A stretch of 64,000 nt of DNA from Shouchella clausii (lineage in GTDB: Bacteria > Bacillota > Bacilli > Bacillales > Bacillaceae_D): positions 992,001 to 1,056,000 of the forward strand of contig NZ_BCXJ01000001.1 in NCBI RefSeq assembly GCF_001598215.1, written 5' to 3'. Made by a program: the position numbers and the translations under genes. The first letter of the stretch is position 1. Every line of letters starts with the position of its first letter. The notes below the pieces were generated by a model. The model did not search any database. It saw only the letters and a list, made by a program, of their open reading frames with translations, and was not told where the DNA came from. Below, piece after piece: positions 18,233 through 28,126 of the stretch.

Positions 18233-18652
18233 ATGAAGCTTGTACTAATTGCTTGCTGTCTGTTGCTCATTCAATCAGCGTTGACTGCCATCCAAGTTCG
18301 CTATTACCAAAAATCGATGAGAGCACTAGTCGGAAAATATAAAGGAGAAAAGGGATACCACCTCTTCTCAGGACAATCCCGTCGTCGAATCGGGCCTGGT
18401 TCTATCGTTCTCTTAGTAGTAGATGAGTCTTACATCATCCAAGAATGCCAGTGTATGCGAGGAGTAAGTATTCTGTCTACTTTTAAAGAGATGGAAGAAT
18501 ACGAAGGAATGCACTTGGGCGAGCTGTTGGACAGGCTTCACACTTCAGAAAAAAAACGCAAGTCGCCTGCATTGCAAACTGCCTTACAGGCGGCTGGCGA
18601 GCAAGCGCTTACGGCGATTTCAAAGATGAGGAGAACGACCTCGATTTCTTAA
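18233..18652 (+). CDS. gutM: GutM-like glucitol operon activator protein
   Basis: The start is ATG 18233 behind AAGGAGAAGG, 16 bases after the oxidoreductase stop, giving 139 residues. It has one N-terminal membrane segment (LVLIACCLLLIQSAL) followed by a small domain with the family stretch GPGSIVLLVVDE and the Cys pair in IQECQCMRG. GutM was first described as an activator of the E. coli gut operon and travels with glucitol PTS genes; its mechanism is poorly known and it may act at the membrane. Confidence 0.85.
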   Translation: MKLVLIACCLLLIQSALTAIQVRYYQKSMRALVGKYKGEKGYHLFSGQSRRRIGPGSIVLLVVDESYIIQECQCMRGVSILSTFKEMEEYEGMHLGELLDRLHTSEKKRKSPALQTALQAAGEQALTAISKMRRTTSIS

Positions 18653-18667
18653 AAAGGAGTGAAAGAG

Positions 18668-19183
18668 ATGGACTGGATTGAATGGTTCGGCGAGCATTTT
18701 ATCGGCATGTTTAATGCAGGTGGAGAACAATTCATGAATCTCCTTACTGGCATTGTCCCAACGCTAGTCGTTTTACTAACCTTCACTTACGCACTAATTA
18801 AATTTATCGGAGAGGAACGGGTCACGAAAGCGATCCGTTTCACTTCAAAATACGCACTGCTACGTTACACCGTTATGCCAATCCTATCGATTCTACTGCT
18901 TACGAATCCAATGGCTTACACATTTGGGCGTTTTGTCGAAGAGCGCCAAAAACCTGCTTTCTTTGATTCGCTCGTGTCATTTTTGCATCCGGTTACAGCC
19001 TTGTTTCCATACGCAAACGCTGGGGAGCTATTTGTCTATCTCGGCATAGCAAATGGATTGACACAAGCAGGTTACTCGACGTCGGAGTTAGCAGTGCGGT
19101 TTTTCCTGGTCGGTATTCTGGTTATGCTGATCAGAGGGTTACTGACGGAGCAAATCACAAAATACCTGATGAAGAGAATGTGA
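18668..19183 (+). CDS. srlA: PTS glucitol/sorbitol-type EIIC (EIIC2) component
   Basis: The start is ATG 18668, eight bases after AAAAAGGAG; the GTG at 18659 lies inside the ribosome site. The 171-residue protein is the first membrane part of the split glucitol permease: about four to five helices, with [14 protein letters not shown] and [12 protein letters not shown] (near residue 80) typical of the family. With SrlE it forms the translocation channel that phosphorylates the polyol during uptake. Confidence 0.9.
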   Translation: MDWIEWFGEHFIGMFNAGGEQFMNLLTGIVPTLVVLLTFTYALIKFIGEERVTKAIRFTSKYALLRYTVMPILSILLLTNPMAYTFGRFVEERQKPAFFDSLVSFLHPVTALFPYANAGELFVYLGIANGLTQAGYSTSELAVRFFLVGILVMLIRGLLTEQITKYLMKRM

Positions 19184-19199
19184 CAGGAGGGAAACCGGC

Positions 19200-20213
19200 A
19201 TGGCATATAAAGCAGTATTTATCAGCAAAGGTTCAGGTGGGTGGGGGACTGGCCTCCGCATTGAACCGAAAGGGAAAAAGACGAAAGTCGTGTCGATCAC
19301 AGGCGGGGGAATTCACCCTGTCGCCCAACGCATTGCTGAATTGACTGGGGCGGAAGCAGTCGATGGCTTCAAACATTCAGTCCCAGAAGATGAAATGATG
19401 TGTGTCGTGATTGATTGCGGCGGAACGGCCAGAATTGGACTATACCCAATGAAACGAATTCCTACAGTTGATATTCTCGCTTCTTCTCCATCAGGCCCAT
19501 TGGCAAAACATATCAAAGAAGACATTTTCGTCTCTGGTGTTACACCGAAAGAAGTGTCATTGGCAGAAGCAACAGAGGAGAAGACCGATTCAGCCCCTGC
19601 AGAGGAAGAAAGTCGTTTCAACCCAGCAAATAAAGAAGAATTTAAGGAAGAGTACGAAAAAGTCAAAAATGAACATCGTTCTCAAAATGATAACTGGCTC
19701 ATGCGATTTTCAAAAGGAATCGGAAAAGTCACTGGTGTATTCTATCAGGCCGGACGTGATTCGATTGAAATGCTTATTAAAAATATCATCCCATTCATGG
19801 CTTTTGTAAGCATGCTGATCGGCATTATCAATTACACGGGAATCGGCGATTTGATTGCGAATACAATGTCGCCGCTTGCTAGCTCCATTTGGGGATTGAT
19901 CATCATTGTTATGATCTGCACACTGCCATTTTTATCGCCAGTGCTTGGCCCAGGAGCCGTCATTGCCCAAGTAATCGGTGTCTTGATCGGTAGCCAAATT
20001 GCGCTTGGGAATATTCCGCCGCAATTTGCGTTACCAGCATTATTTGCGATTAACGGCCAAGTGGGAGCCGATTTCGTACCAGTTGGGTTATCATTAGGGG
20101 AAGCGAAGCCAGAAACAGTACAGTATGGCGTACCTGCCGTCCTGTATAGCCGCTTGATTACAGGCGTGTTGGCTGTTGTCATTGCCTATGTGGCTAGTTT
20201 TGGTATGTATTAA
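19200..20213 (+). CDS. srlE: PTS glucitol/sorbitol-type EIIBC component
   Basis: A 337-residue protein. The N-terminal IIB domain (about 1-120) carries the motif [12 protein letters not shown] and the phospho-acceptor Cys in [11 protein letters not shown] near residue 66; the C-terminal IIC part (about 190-335) has the membrane segments and [26 protein letters not shown]. It receives phosphate from SrlB and transfers it to the incoming polyol. A charged linker at about 125-160 joins the domains. AGGAGGG precedes the ATG, 16 bases after srlA. Confidence 0.93.
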   Translation: MAYKAVFISKGSGGWGTGLRIEPKGKKTKVVSITGGGIHPVAQRIAELTGAEAVDGFKHSVPEDEMMCVVIDCGGTARIGLYPMKRIPTVDILASSPSGPLAKHIKEDIFVSGVTPKEVSLAEATEEKTDSAPAEEESRFNPANKEEFKEEYEKVKNEHRSQNDNWLMRFSKGIGKVTGVFYQAGRDSIEMLIKNIIPFMAFVSMLIGIINYTGIGDLIANTMSPLASSIWGLIIIVMICTLPFLSPVLGPGAVIAQVIGVLIGSQIALGNIPPQFALPALFAINGQVGADFVPVGLSLGEAKPETVQYGVPAVLYSRLITGVLAVVIAYVASFGMY

Positions 20214-20225
20214 GGAGGAAAAAGA

Positions 20226-20582
20226 ATGTATCAAACAATCGTAAAAGAAATTGGACAGATGGCACCATCTTTTGCAGACGACAAAATCGTGATTCTTTTT
20301 GGGATGGAAGCGCCAGCAGAACTTAGGGAAATTTCATTCCTCCATGAAGTAGACGGGGAATTTGAAGGCAATCCCATTAAAGAAGGCGGTACACTTATTA
20401 TTGATGAACAGGAATTTGTGATCGAAAAAGTCGGTTCGGCTGCAAATGAAAATTTGCGGACATTGGGCCACATCTCGATTTACTTTACAGAACCGCAAGA
20501 AGAGGTATTGCCTGGTGCTGTGTTTGCCAGTCCACATACATTTCCTGTTATAGAAAAGGGTAGCAAAATCACATTTAAGTAG
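20226..20582 (+). CDS. srlB: PTS glucitol/sorbitol-type EIIA component
   Basis: A 118-residue cytoplasmic phosphocarrier. The phospho-acceptor His is in FLHEVDGE (near residue 39), aligned with the FIH site of E. coli SrlB, and the family stretch VGSAANENLRTLGHISIYF follows. It takes phosphate from HPr and passes it to the IIB domain of SrlE. AAGGAGG lies seven bases ahead of the ATG, 12 bases past the srlE stop. Confidence 0.92.
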   Translation: MYQTIVKEIGQMAPSFADDKIVILFGMEAPAELREISFLHEVDGEFEGNPIKEGGTLIIDEQEFVIEKVGSAANENLRTLGHISIYFTEPQEEVLPGAVFASPHTFPVIEKGSKITFK

Positions 20583-20635
20583 TACAATAATAGTTGGAAA
20601 TCTTGTTATGTAAAACCACAGGATAGGGTGGTCAA

Positions 20636-21574
20636 ATGTCACTTTTGGGAGATCGAAGACTTTTAGTGAAAATCGCCCAAATGTATTACGAGGAAGGGGC
20701 GACACAATCGGAAATTGCCCAGGCCATTGGTGTAAGTCGGCCGCTTATTTCAAAGTATTTAGCGAAAGCAAGGGAGTTGGGTGTGGTAGAGATTATCATT
20801 CATGATCACGACACACATCCATTTACCGGATTGGAATCGAAAGTAGAGAAACGCTATGGATTACGGGAAGTTGTTTGTGTAGAATCCAATGAAAATGATG
20901 CTTCTAAAGCGCGGATGGGACAAGCGGCAAGCCATTATTTGTTGCGGATGATTCGCGATGGCCAGACAATTGGCATTAGCTCTGGGACAACTTTGTATGA
21001 AGTGGCGATGGCATTGTCATCTAGCCAGCACTTTCCAAACCTGCAATTCATCCCTCTTGTCGGTGGAATGGGCGATGAAAGACTCGACATTCATGCCAAC
21101 CAAATTGTTGCCAAATTGGCTGATGTCCTTAAAGCGAAGTGCAAGTTGTTGCATGCTCCCGTATTAGTCGATTCAAAGGAAGCAAAGGAGATCATTGTCA
21201 ATCAGTCTTCGATTAGAGAGATTTTTGAGATTGGCGCAAAAGCGGATATTGCCTTGGTCGGCATAGGGGGGACACCAGAGCACTCAACAATGGTAAAGTC
21301 TTATCTCCAGCAGACAAAAGGCGTAATCGAGTATGAGAACATCGTAGGCGACATTTGCTACAATTTCATTGGAGAAGATGGTTGTACGATTGATAATGAT
21401 TGGAATTCCAGAGTCATTTCGATGGATTTAGACCATGTAAAACAAATTCCTCTCGTGATTGGTGTAGCAAGTGGGAAGGAAAAGGTCAAAGCGATTAAAG
21501 CAGCACTTGTTGCAAAGTTGATACACGTGCTTATAACGGATGATGGGACGGCGCGGATGTTATTGGATAGTTGA
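20636..21574 (+). CDS. SorC-family regulator of the glucitol-type operon
   Basis: A 312-residue regulator: N-terminal helix-turn-helix (about residues 20-50, GATQSEIAQAIGVSRPLISKYL) and a C-terminal sugar-phosphate-binding domain of the SorC/DeoR-C type (GISSGTTLYEVA near 107, ALVGIGGT near 202). Regulators of this class bind phosphorylated sugars. It ends the glucitol operon and is likely to control it through the palindromes at 16853-16923. Whether it activates or represses cannot be read. GGGTGG precedes the ATG. Confidence 0.88.
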   Translation: MSLLGDRRLLVKIAQMYYEEGATQSEIAQAIGVSRPLISKYLAKARELGVVEIIIHDHDTHPFTGLESKVEKRYGLREVVCVESNENDASKARMGQAASHYLLRMIRDGQTIGISSGTTLYEVAMALSSSQHFPNLQFIPLVGGMGDERLDIHANQIVAKLADVLKAKCKLLHAPVLVDSKEAKEIIVNQSSIREIFEIGAKADIALVGIGGTPEHSTMVKSYLQQTKGVIEYENIVGDICYNFIGEDGCTIDNDWNSRVISMDLDHVKQIPLVIGVASGKEKVKAIKAALVAKLIHVLITDDGTARMLLDS

Positions 21575-21581
21575 AAAGGAG

Positions 21582-21620
21582 AAGGCTATTGAGAAAACGA
21601 ATCTCAACAGCCTTTTTTTG
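21582..21620 (+). terminator. Terminator of the glucitol-type operon
   Basis: A 13-base stem with one mismatch (21582-21594 with 21602-21614) followed by seven T. Confidence 0.85.
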
Positions 21621-21713
21621 GTTTTCTGCCGATGTTCGGCTACGATGAGATTTGCCTACATTTGAGCAAACAGAGACATACCTGTTTTTGCAAACTGGCC
21701 GTGAGAGCTGGAC

Positions 21714-22604
21714 TTAGCGAGAAATGCCGTGTTCAAACGATTTATTAATCGTTTTACGGGTACAAAAGTAGAGAACGAGGTTGATGCTCCCTAGAACGAT
21801 AAAGCCAGCAACACCGGTAATCCCGTTGATTAGTTCGGGGTTTCCGCCTGCGACAAGAATGAGACCAATCCCAGCTGTCGCATTCATGACACCATGAAAG
21901 AAAGCGGCGGGGTAGATCGTTTTTGCTTTTATCGTTATAAAGCATAAAAGCGGCGACAACAGCATGCAAAAAACAGTCATCATCAAAATACCAAATAAAG
22001 GCGTACTTGGGTAATTGTGTCCTGCCAGCGTTAGTGGAGCATGCCATGGCCCCCACAGCAAGCCAATCGCAAAAGACGCTTTCCAGAAGCCAAGGCTTTT
22101 TAATTCAGTCAATAACAAGCCGCGCCAAGCTGCTTCTTCACCAAAAGCAAAGGCCGCATTGAGCGTGACACCGGCAAGCAAGGCGTTGATTGCCATCATC
22201 CATAGTGGATGAAAAGGCAACGCTTCAAAAGCAGCTTCAGTTGCATTCCTCGTATTCTCATCCATTGCGGAGTAATAGGCTTCCATCGTTAAGGAAAGGC
22301 TAGTTCCTGGGAAAACTAATGCGACTAAAAGTGTTGCTGAAACAAGGAAGAATGGTAGAAAGGCGGCGAGAACCCACCAAAGAGAAAAGCGCCCTTTTAA
22401 TAGCAAAGCAGGTGCGAGCGGCTGTTTGAAGACCGCTTTTTGCGTTATCACGGCACTGGCGAACGGGAAAAGCATATACACCATCGCGAATAATTGAAAG
22501 GCTAGAGGATTTCTGTAGGCACCGCTCAGCAAAAATACCGCCCCTGTACCAAAGCTGATACCAAAAAGAATACAAACAAACACAATGAGTTTCTTTTTAT
22601 CCAT
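21714..22604 (-). CDS. CPBP-family intramembrane metalloprotease
   Basis: A 296-residue polytopic protein of the CPBP/Abi (CaaX protease and bacteriocin-processing) family. The catalytic motif GEEAAWRGLL (EExxxR, near residue 159) and the downstream WGPWHAPL His motif (near 189) are intact, and a third conserved His lies in FFHGVMNA (near 239), so it is probably active. Bacterial members are linked to bacteriocin immunity or membrane protein processing; the substrate is unknown. Eight or so membrane helices. Monocistronic, divergent from copA. Confidence 0.88.
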   Translation of the reverse strand: MDKKKLIVFVCILFGISFGTGAVFLLSGAYRNPLAFQLFAMVYMLFPFASAVITQKAVFKQPLAPALLLKGRFSLWWVLAAFLPFFLVSATLLVALVFPGTSLSLTMEAYYSAMDENTRNATEAAFEALPFHPLWMMAINALLAGVTLNAAFAFGEEAAWRGLLLTELKSLGFWKASFAIGLLWGPWHAPLTLAGHNYPSTPLFGILMMTVFCMLLSPLLCFITIKAKTIYPAAFFHGVMNATAGIGLILVAGGNPELINGITGVAGFIVLGSINLVLYFCTRKTINKSFEHGISR

Positions 22605-22666
22605 GGGCTTTCACGTCCTCGTTTTTTCTATATGTACGTAGAGAAGATAGAAAGGATTCATTTCTC

Positions 22667-22695
22667 TTGATATACCCCTATAGGGTATGTTATGG
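22667..22695 (+). promoter_or_regulatory. copA promoter with CsoR-like operator
   Basis: TTGATA at 22667-22672 and TTATGG at 22690-22695 with 17 bases between. Between them is ATACCC-CTATA-GGGTAT (22672-22688), the ATACCC/GGGTAT inverted repeat known for CsoR copper operators in bacilli. Its place inside the promoter fits repression in the absence of Cu(I). Confidence 0.7.
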
Positions 22696-22735
22696 TTTAA
22701 GCAGATACTTCATTTTAGCCGAGAAGGTGAAATAG

Positions 22736-25165
22736 ATGAGTGAGAAAAAAGCAGCGCTCTCGATTACCGGAATGACGTGTGCCGCCTGTGCAACGAGAAT
22801 TGAAAAAGGGCTTAACAAGATCGAAGGTGTCTCACAGGCGACGGTTAATTTAGCGAATGAGAAAGCGACCATTATCTATGACAGCAACAAAACCGAGCCG
22901 AACGTTTTTGCTGAGAAAATCGACAAGCTTGGCTATGGCGTACGTCTTGAAAAAGCGATCTTTAATGTAAAAGGAATGACTTGTGCTGCTTGTGCAACGA
23001 GAATCGAAAAACGACTCAAAAAAATGCCTGGTGTCACAGAAGCAAACGTAAATTTAGCGATAGAGCGGGCAACGGTTGTCTACAATGAGGCAGAAACAAA
23101 CGAACAGGAAATGATTCGCGTTGTTGACAAGCTTGGCTACCAGCTTGAACACGAAGCGGCTAGTAACGGGAACGCCAAAGAAGAAGAAAGCCAGAAGCGT
23201 TTCGGATTGTTTCTTTTTTCAGCCATCTTGTCACTGCCACTTCTTTGGACGATGGTGACCCATTTTGAATTTACATCGTTTTTGTATGTACCTGATATGT
23301 TCATGAATCCATGGGTGCAACTGGCACTGGCGACGCCGGTACAACTAATTGTTGGCGCGCCTTTTTACAAAGGTGCCTACAAGGCATTGGCAAACAAAAG
23401 CGCCAATATGGACGTCCTTGTTGCCCTTGGGACGACAGTTGCCTATGTTTACAGCATTTTTCTTGGCTGGGAATGGTACCAGAGCGGCCAAGTTGGCATG
23501 CCTGAATTGTACTTTGAAGCGGCAGCTGTCATTCTTACATTAATTGTGTTGGGCAAATGGTTTGAAGCAAGAGCCAAAGGAAGAACAAGCAAAGCCATTT
23601 CTACTTTATTAGGATTGCAGGCGAAAACGGCTCGAGTGATCCGTAATGGCAGTGAAGTCGAGTTGCCGATTGAAGAAGTAAAGGCAGGCGATGAACTTGT
23701 CATTCGACCGGGAGAAAAAATTCCGGTCGACGGTTACGTAAAAAGCGGTGCCTCTTCCGTCGATGAATCGATGATTACAGGAGAAGCGCTCCCAGTCAGC
23801 AAGGGAGCAGATGATCCGCTAATCGGAGCAACGCTGAACAAGCAAGGGTCGCTGCGGATGATTGCTACAAAAGTCGGCAAGGATACAGCACTTGCGCAAA
23901 TTGTCAAAGTGGTCGAAGAGGCGCAAGGGTCGAAAGCGGATATTCAACGTATCGCTGATAAGGTGTCTGGCGTTTTTGTGCCTGTTGTCGTTCTCCTAGC
24001 GGCAGCCACTTTTCTGATTTGGTATGTACTCATTGATCCAGGCAATATTCGAGCAGCGATTGTTCCATTTATCACGATTTTGGTCATTGCCTGCCCATGT
24101 GCGTTAGGTTTGGCGACGCCGACTTCGATTATGGCTGGATCTGGCCGAGCGGCTGAACTAGGGCTGTTGTTTAGAGGCGGCGAACATTTGGAAAATACAC
24201 GATCGCTTACAACGGTTGTCCTCGACAAAACCGGCACTGTGACGAGAGGGACACCGCAATTAACGGACATTGTGCCTGCAGAAGGAATCGACGAAAACGA
24301 GCTACTTGCTGTAGTGGCAAGTGCTGAATTTGAATCGGAACATCCATTAGCGAATGCCATCGTGCAAGGTGCTGCTGACCGTGCCGTTTCCTTAAAGAAG
24401 GCTGAGGCGTTTGAAGCATTAACTGGCTATGGCATTCGCGCAAAAGTGGACGGCGTTGTTATTCATATTGGTACACGAAAGCTGATGGAACAGGCAACAA
24501 TCGATTACACGGCGTTAGAAGAGCGTATGGAAGAACTGGAGCAGCAAGGGAAAACGGCGATGTTGGTAGGCATCGATACAAACATTGCTGGATTGGTTGC
24601 AGTAGCCGATACAGTGAAGGAAACCTCTAAGGAAGCGGTGGAACGCCTCCATGAACTTGGACTTGAAGTGATTATGCTTACTGGCGATAATGAGCGAACG
24701 GCAAAAGCGATTGCATATGAAGTGGGGATCAACCATGTGATAGCCGGTGTGTTGCCAGAGGAGAAAAGCGATGAAGTGAAACGTCTTCAAGCAGAAGGCA
24801 AACGAGTAGCAATGGTGGGCGACGGCATTAACGATGCCCCTGCTCTTGCGGTAGCAGATGTAGGGATGGCGATGGGAACGGGCGCTGATGTGGCGATTGA
24901 AACAGCCGATGTCACGTTAATGCGTGGCGATGTAAACAGCGTCGCTGACGCGTTTCTCATGAGCAAAAAAACGATGCGCAACATTAAACAAAATTTGTTT
25001 TTCGCCTTTTTTTACAATTCGGCGGCGATACCAATTGCAGCGGCTGGACTCCTCGCCCCATGGGTAGCAGGAGCAGCGATGGCCTTTTCTTCTGTATCCG
25101 TTGTCGCAAATGCCCTGCGGTTGCAACGGATCCGTATGCCTCAGAGAGGAGCTGCCAGTAAATGA
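22736..25165 (+). CDS. copA: Copper-exporting P1B-type ATPase CopA
   Basis: An 809-residue Cu(I) pump. Two N-terminal HMA domains carry GMTCAAC (residues 12-18 and about 82-88). The membrane CPC metal site is at 453-455, the phosphorylated Asp at 497 (DKTGT), and the hinge GDGINDAP starts at 695; the eight-helix P1B plan is complete. It exports Cu(I) from the cytoplasm at the cost of ATP. No copZ or csoR is adjacent, unlike the Bacillus subtilis csoR-copZ-copA arrangement. Its stop overlaps the start of a 42-codon gene. Confidence 0.96.
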   Translation: MSEKKAALSITGMTCAACATRIEKGLNKIEGVSQATVNLANEKATIIYDSNKTEPNVFAEKIDKLGYGVRLEKAIFNVKGMTCAACATRIEKRLKKMPGVTEANVNLAIERATVVYNEAETNEQEMIRVVDKLGYQLEHEAASNGNAKEEESQKRFGLFLFSAILSLPLLWTMVTHFEFTSFLYVPDMFMNPWVQLALATPVQLIVGAPFYKGAYKALANKSANMDVLVALGTTVAYVYSIFLGWEWYQSGQVGMPELYFEAAAVILTLIVLGKWFEARAKGRTSKAISTLLGLQAKTARVIRNGSEVELPIEEVKAGDELVIRPGEKIPVDGYVKSGASSVDESMITGEALPVSKGADDPLIGATLNKQGSLRMIATKVGKDTALAQIVKVVEEAQGSKADIQRIADKVSGVFVPVVVLLAAATFLIWYVLIDPGNIRAAIVPFITILVIACPCALGLATPTSIMAGSGRAAELGLLFRGGEHLENTRSLTTVVLDKTGTVTRGTPQLTDIVPAEGIDENELLAVVASAEFESEHPLANAIVQGAADRAVSLKKAEAFEALTGYGIRAKVDGVVIHIGTRKLMEQATIDYTALEERMEELEQQGKTAMLVGIDTNIAGLVAVADTVKETSKEAVERLHELGLEVIMLTGDNERTAKAIAYEVGINHVIAGVLPEEKSDEVKRLQAEGKRVAMVGDGINDAPALAVADVGMAMGTGADVAIETADVTLMRGDVNSVADAFLMSKKTMRNIKQNLFFAFFYNSAAIPIAAAGLLAPWVAGAAMAFSSVSVVANALRLQRIRMPQRGAASK

Positions 25166-25290
25166 CGATTAAACGCTGGGTACTAGCGGCTATCTGCTAC
25201 ATGATTCTTGTCGTGTCAGGCTACGGTTTGCTAACTGGAACCAATCCGTTCGAAAGCACGGACATTCATGAGAGCGAGCCTCACGAGTGA
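25162..25290 (+). CDS. Small membrane peptide overlapping copA
   Basis: A 42-residue frame whose ATG overlaps the copA stop (ATGA), with AGAGGAG about a dozen bases upstream inside copA. It has a single membrane segment (about residues 6-25, [19 protein letters not shown]) and a short acidic tail with two His (DIHESEPHE). The coupling to copA and the potential metal-binding tail suggest an accessory of the copper pump. No known family comes to mind; function is inference only. Confidence 0.6.
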   Translation: MTIKRWVLAAICYMILVVSGYGLLTGTNPFESTDIHESEPHE

Positions 25291-25303
25291 GAAATTGGAT
25301 TAA

Positions 25304-25345
25304 AAAACCTCAAGCCCCTGGCAATTGCCAGGGGCTTGAGGTTTT
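25304..25345. terminator. Bidirectional terminator between copA and bceB
   Basis: A perfect 42-base palindrome, arms 25304-25324 and 25325-25345, with A and T runs at the two ends so it can terminate transcripts from both sides. Confidence 0.9.
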
Positions 25346-25359
25346 CGACTGTGTAAGTT

Positions 25360-27264
25360 TTAGTTGAGAGCGGCGCGGAAGTAAAGCAGTCTCGTGATCA
25401 AAAAGTAAATCAATTGCAAGACGGCGTAGATGGAAATAACCAAGATCGCATTTAGCACTAGGTTGACATCTAGCATGTTGCTGAGCATGACATAAGCAAA
25501 GCTGGCATGGATGCTGCCGACAAGCACAGGCACGAAGAAAAGGAAGGCCATTTGCTTATCCAAAATCCGGCGTTTTTCTTTGTCTGTCAAGCCAATGCGG
25601 CTTAAGGCAAACAGTTGTTTTTTCGTATCGGCCAAGTCAGTAAACAATTTTAAATAGAGCATGCTTCCTTGAACAATGAAGAAAAGCAAGCTGACAAACA
25701 AGCCGATAAACAGAATTAAGGAATACATTTGCATCAGCATATGGTATTGATACGGCTTAGCTTGCACTAAATAACCGTGTTCTCCTGTTGCGTCCATAAT
25801 CGCTTCGGATACTTCCGTTTCATTTTGCCAATCGTCAAGTTCATAGGCAATGAAGCGATCGTGTTGAACGGCAGGCGCTTGCTCAGCTTTGGCGAACGCT
25901 TCGTCTGAAAGGATAAAGGTACTGTTGCTACTAAACAAGACTTCATTGCGCACTTCAAGATCCGTAAAGGTTTGCTCTGTCTCGCCAAACGTAATCGTCA
26001 GTTCATTAAATTGATCAGCTGCAAACAGGTCGGCTTCTCTACTATAAGCGATGACCTCATTGCCTTCTAGGGAAACGGGCTCTAAACCAATGTCTGTACT
26101 AATGCGGTTAAATGTGCTTTCTGAGATGGCTGAACCAAATAATACGCTAGGTTCGTTCATATAAGATGGCGTGCCTTGGAACATGGCGACCAGCGTTTGT
26201 TCATCAATTTTAAACAGAACCTCAGAGTCGTATTCTGCTAGCAATGATTCAACCTTTTCGGTCGTAATTATATCGGCCTCATCGTCAACTTCTTCAACCG
26301 TCCAGAAAATTGAGTACGGCATATTCCCCATTCCTTCAGTGAGAATCGCATTAAAAAACATATAAACGGTTCCCGAGGCTGTCAGGACGACAGCGCTAAT
26401 GACAGATGTCAAAAACAGCATGCGTGCGTAATCTTTTAAACGAAACAAAATGTTTGTCCGCGTAATTAAAGTCGTGCCTGAGTATAAGGAGCGTTTGTTA
26501 CTGTAAAGGCGCTTGTAAAGCGCTACCGTGCCCTGTGTAAATAGAAAATAAGTGCCGACTACCACAAGCCCTAATACTGGGAACATGGTTAGCATGACGG
26601 TCATCATGTTGGTTGTGACAGCTAGCCCATAGCCAGCTCCAAGGCAAATCACCGTAAGCACGGTGAGCCAAACGGATGTCTTTGGCATCATCTTTGGCTT
26701 GCTTGCTTCTTTCAGCATTTGAATCACTTCTTGGTTGCGAAGTTTCCAAAATGAAAGGAGCGAGAGAACCTGGAATAATAAGAAAAAGCCAACGCCAGTT
26801 ACAAGATAAGCAGCAGGCACAAATTTGAACGTAATCGGCGCGTCTACAGCAAGCAACATGGTCATGAACATCAAAAACAATTTCGAGAAAAGCGTGCCAA
26901 GCAGAAGCCCGCAGATGATGGCGACAATCGAGATAATCGTTTGCTCATAATAGACAAGGGAGCGCAACTGGTGTCTGTTCATGCCAAAAAGCGTTAAAAG
27001 GCCAAACTCCTGTGAACGCACTTGCAAAAAGACATTGTTCGAATAGGCGATAAAAAAGATCGAAAATAAGACAATGATTACTTGTGCTGCCACCATGCCG
27101 TTTTTGACGACCTGGTGTATGCTTTCCTCGGCGATATCTGGGTGAAAAATAAACTGGGCATAGATAAAAAAGATCATGACGGTGAACACGCAACTTAGAA
27201 AATAAGCAGCATAGCGTTGGGCGTTGCCAGTGATGTTTCTACGGGCGAGTGTGCGCAGATTCAT
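25360..27264 (-). CDS. BceB-type ABC permease
   Basis: A 634-residue permease of the peptide-7-exporter class: ten membrane helices with two FtsX domains and one large extracellular loop (about residues 310-515) that in known systems contacts the peptide and signals to the kinase. It works with the ATPase encoded upstream to free undecaprenyl-pyrophosphate-binding antibiotics from their targets. The start overlaps the ATPase gene by 26 bases. Which peptide it recognises (bacitracin, lantibiotics or others) cannot be told from sequence. Confidence 0.9.
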   Translation of the reverse strand: MNLRTLARRNITGNAQRYAAYFLSCVFTVMIFFIYAQFIFHPDIAEESIHQVVKNGMVAAQVIIVLFSIFFIAYSNNVFLQVRSQEFGLLTLFGMNRHQLRSLVYYEQTIISIVAIICGLLLGTLFSKLFLMFMTMLLAVDAPITFKFVPAAYLVTGVGFFLLFQVLSLLSFWKLRNQEVIQMLKEASKPKMMPKTSVWLTVLTVICLGAGYGLAVTTNMMTVMLTMFPVLGLVVVGTYFLFTQGTVALYKRLYSNKRSLYSGTTLITRTNILFRLKDYARMLFLTSVISAVVLTASGTVYMFFNAILTEGMGNMPYSIFWTVEEVDDEADIITTEKVESLLAEYDSEVLFKIDEQTLVAMFQGTPSYMNEPSVLFGSAISESTFNRISTDIGLEPVSLEGNEVIAYSREADLFAADQFNELTITFGETEQTFTDLEVRNEVLFSSNSTFILSDEAFAKAEQAPAVQHDRFIAYELDDWQNETEVSEAIMDATGEHGYLVQAKPYQYHMLMQMYSLILFIGLFVSLLFFIVQGSMLYLKLFTDLADTKKQLFALSRIGLTDKEKRRILDKQMAFLFFVPVLVGSIHASFAYVMLSNMLDVNLVLNAILVISIYAVLQLIYFLITRLLYFRAALN

Positions 27265-28018
27265 GGAAATCGCCCCCTAAAACGCTAAGCGTGTCTAAAA
27301 TGTTTTGGTAAAACGTTTGTTGGCGGTCGCCTTTGCGGATCTCGGAGAAAAAGGCGCCGTCTTTGATAAAAATGATCCGGTCGCAATAGCTGGCCGCGGT
27401 AGGGTCGTGTGTAACCATTAAAATGGTCGCGTCTCGTTCTTTATTCATGGCCGTAAGCGTATCAAGCACCTGTCTTGCTGCTTTTGAATCAAGGTTTCCT
27501 GTCGGTTCGTCGGCTAACACCATTGCTGGTTGGTGGATAAAGGCCCGTGCGCATGCAGTACGTTGTTGCTGGCCTCCTGAAATTTCAGAAGTACGCTTAT
27601 CCAAAATCGAAGTAATGCTAAGCAATTCAGCAATATTGGCAAGGCGTTTTTCCATTTCTTTGTATGGTACTTTGTCCAATGCCAATGGGAGCAAAATATT
27701 TTCGCGAACAGTTAACGTGTCTAGCAAGTTAAAATCCTGGAACACAAAGCCAAGTTCTTTGCGGCGAAAAAGTGCTAATTTATTGTTTGACAGTGTTGCC
27801 GGATTGGTGCCGTTAATGATGATTTCGCCTGCTGTCGGTTTGTCAATCGTTGCTAACATATTGAGCAAAGTCGTTTTTCCGCTGCCAGACGGACCCATGA
27901 CACCAACAAATTCGCCTTTATCAACTTGAAGTTGGAAAGGCAGCAATGCCTTATAGGCGAGCCCTTCCTTTTTCGGATAATAGGTTTTCGTTAAATTTTT
28001 GACTTGAAGAATGGACAT
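27239..28018 (-). CDS. BceA-type ABC transporter ATPase
   Basis: A 259-residue ATPase of the MacB/BceA class: Walker A GPSGSGKTT (about residue 41), signature SGGQQQR (about 145), Walker B MVLADEPTGNLDS (about 163) and the switch His in MVTHD. AGGAGG precedes the ATG. It forms an export or target-protection complex with the downstream permease. Its own promoter and operator lie in the 105 bases after the kinase gene, so the transporter can be induced separately from the two-component genes. Confidence 0.92.
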   Translation of the reverse strand: MSILQVKNLTKTYYPKKEGLAYKALLPFQLQVDKGEFVGVMGPSGSGKTTLLNMLATIDKPTAGEIIINGTNPATLSNNKLALFRRKELGFVFQDFNLLDTLTVRENILLPLALDKVPYKEMEKRLANIAELLSITSILDKRTSEISGGQQQRTACARAFIHQPAMVLADEPTGNLDSKAARQVLDTLTAMNKERDATILMVTHDPTAASYCDRIIFIKDGAFFSEIRKGDRQQTFYQNILDTLSVLGGDFHESAHTRP

Positions 28019-28052
28019 CGTGCGTTCCTCCTATCACAACGTTTGTGTAATC

Positions 28053-28058
28053 AGTATA
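28053..28058 (-). promoter_or_regulatory. Probable -10 of the bceAB-type promoter
   Basis: On the minus strand TATACT, about 55 bases downstream of the regulator site and 35 bases ahead of the ATPase start. The -35 is poor, as expected for an activated promoter. Confidence 0.45.
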
Positions 28059-28112
28059 GAAAAGAACGGATGCGTTTCCCATTGAATCAGCTTTCAAATT
28101 TCTATGTTTAGC

Positions 28113-28126
28113 TTACATTTTTGTCA
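28113..28126 (-). promoter_or_regulatory. BceR-type operator upstream of the ABC genes
   Basis: Read on the minus strand the site is TGACA-AAAA-TGTAA, matching the TNACA-N4-TGTAA inverted repeat known for BceR-like regulators. It overlaps the stop codon of the kinase gene. Confidence 0.7.

Noticed and set aside
27423-27929. Long plus-strand open frame opposite the BceA-type ATPase
   Set aside because: It is a mirror of a strongly conserved gene, has no ribosome site and no motif; its Ser/Pro-rich composition is typical of antisense frames.
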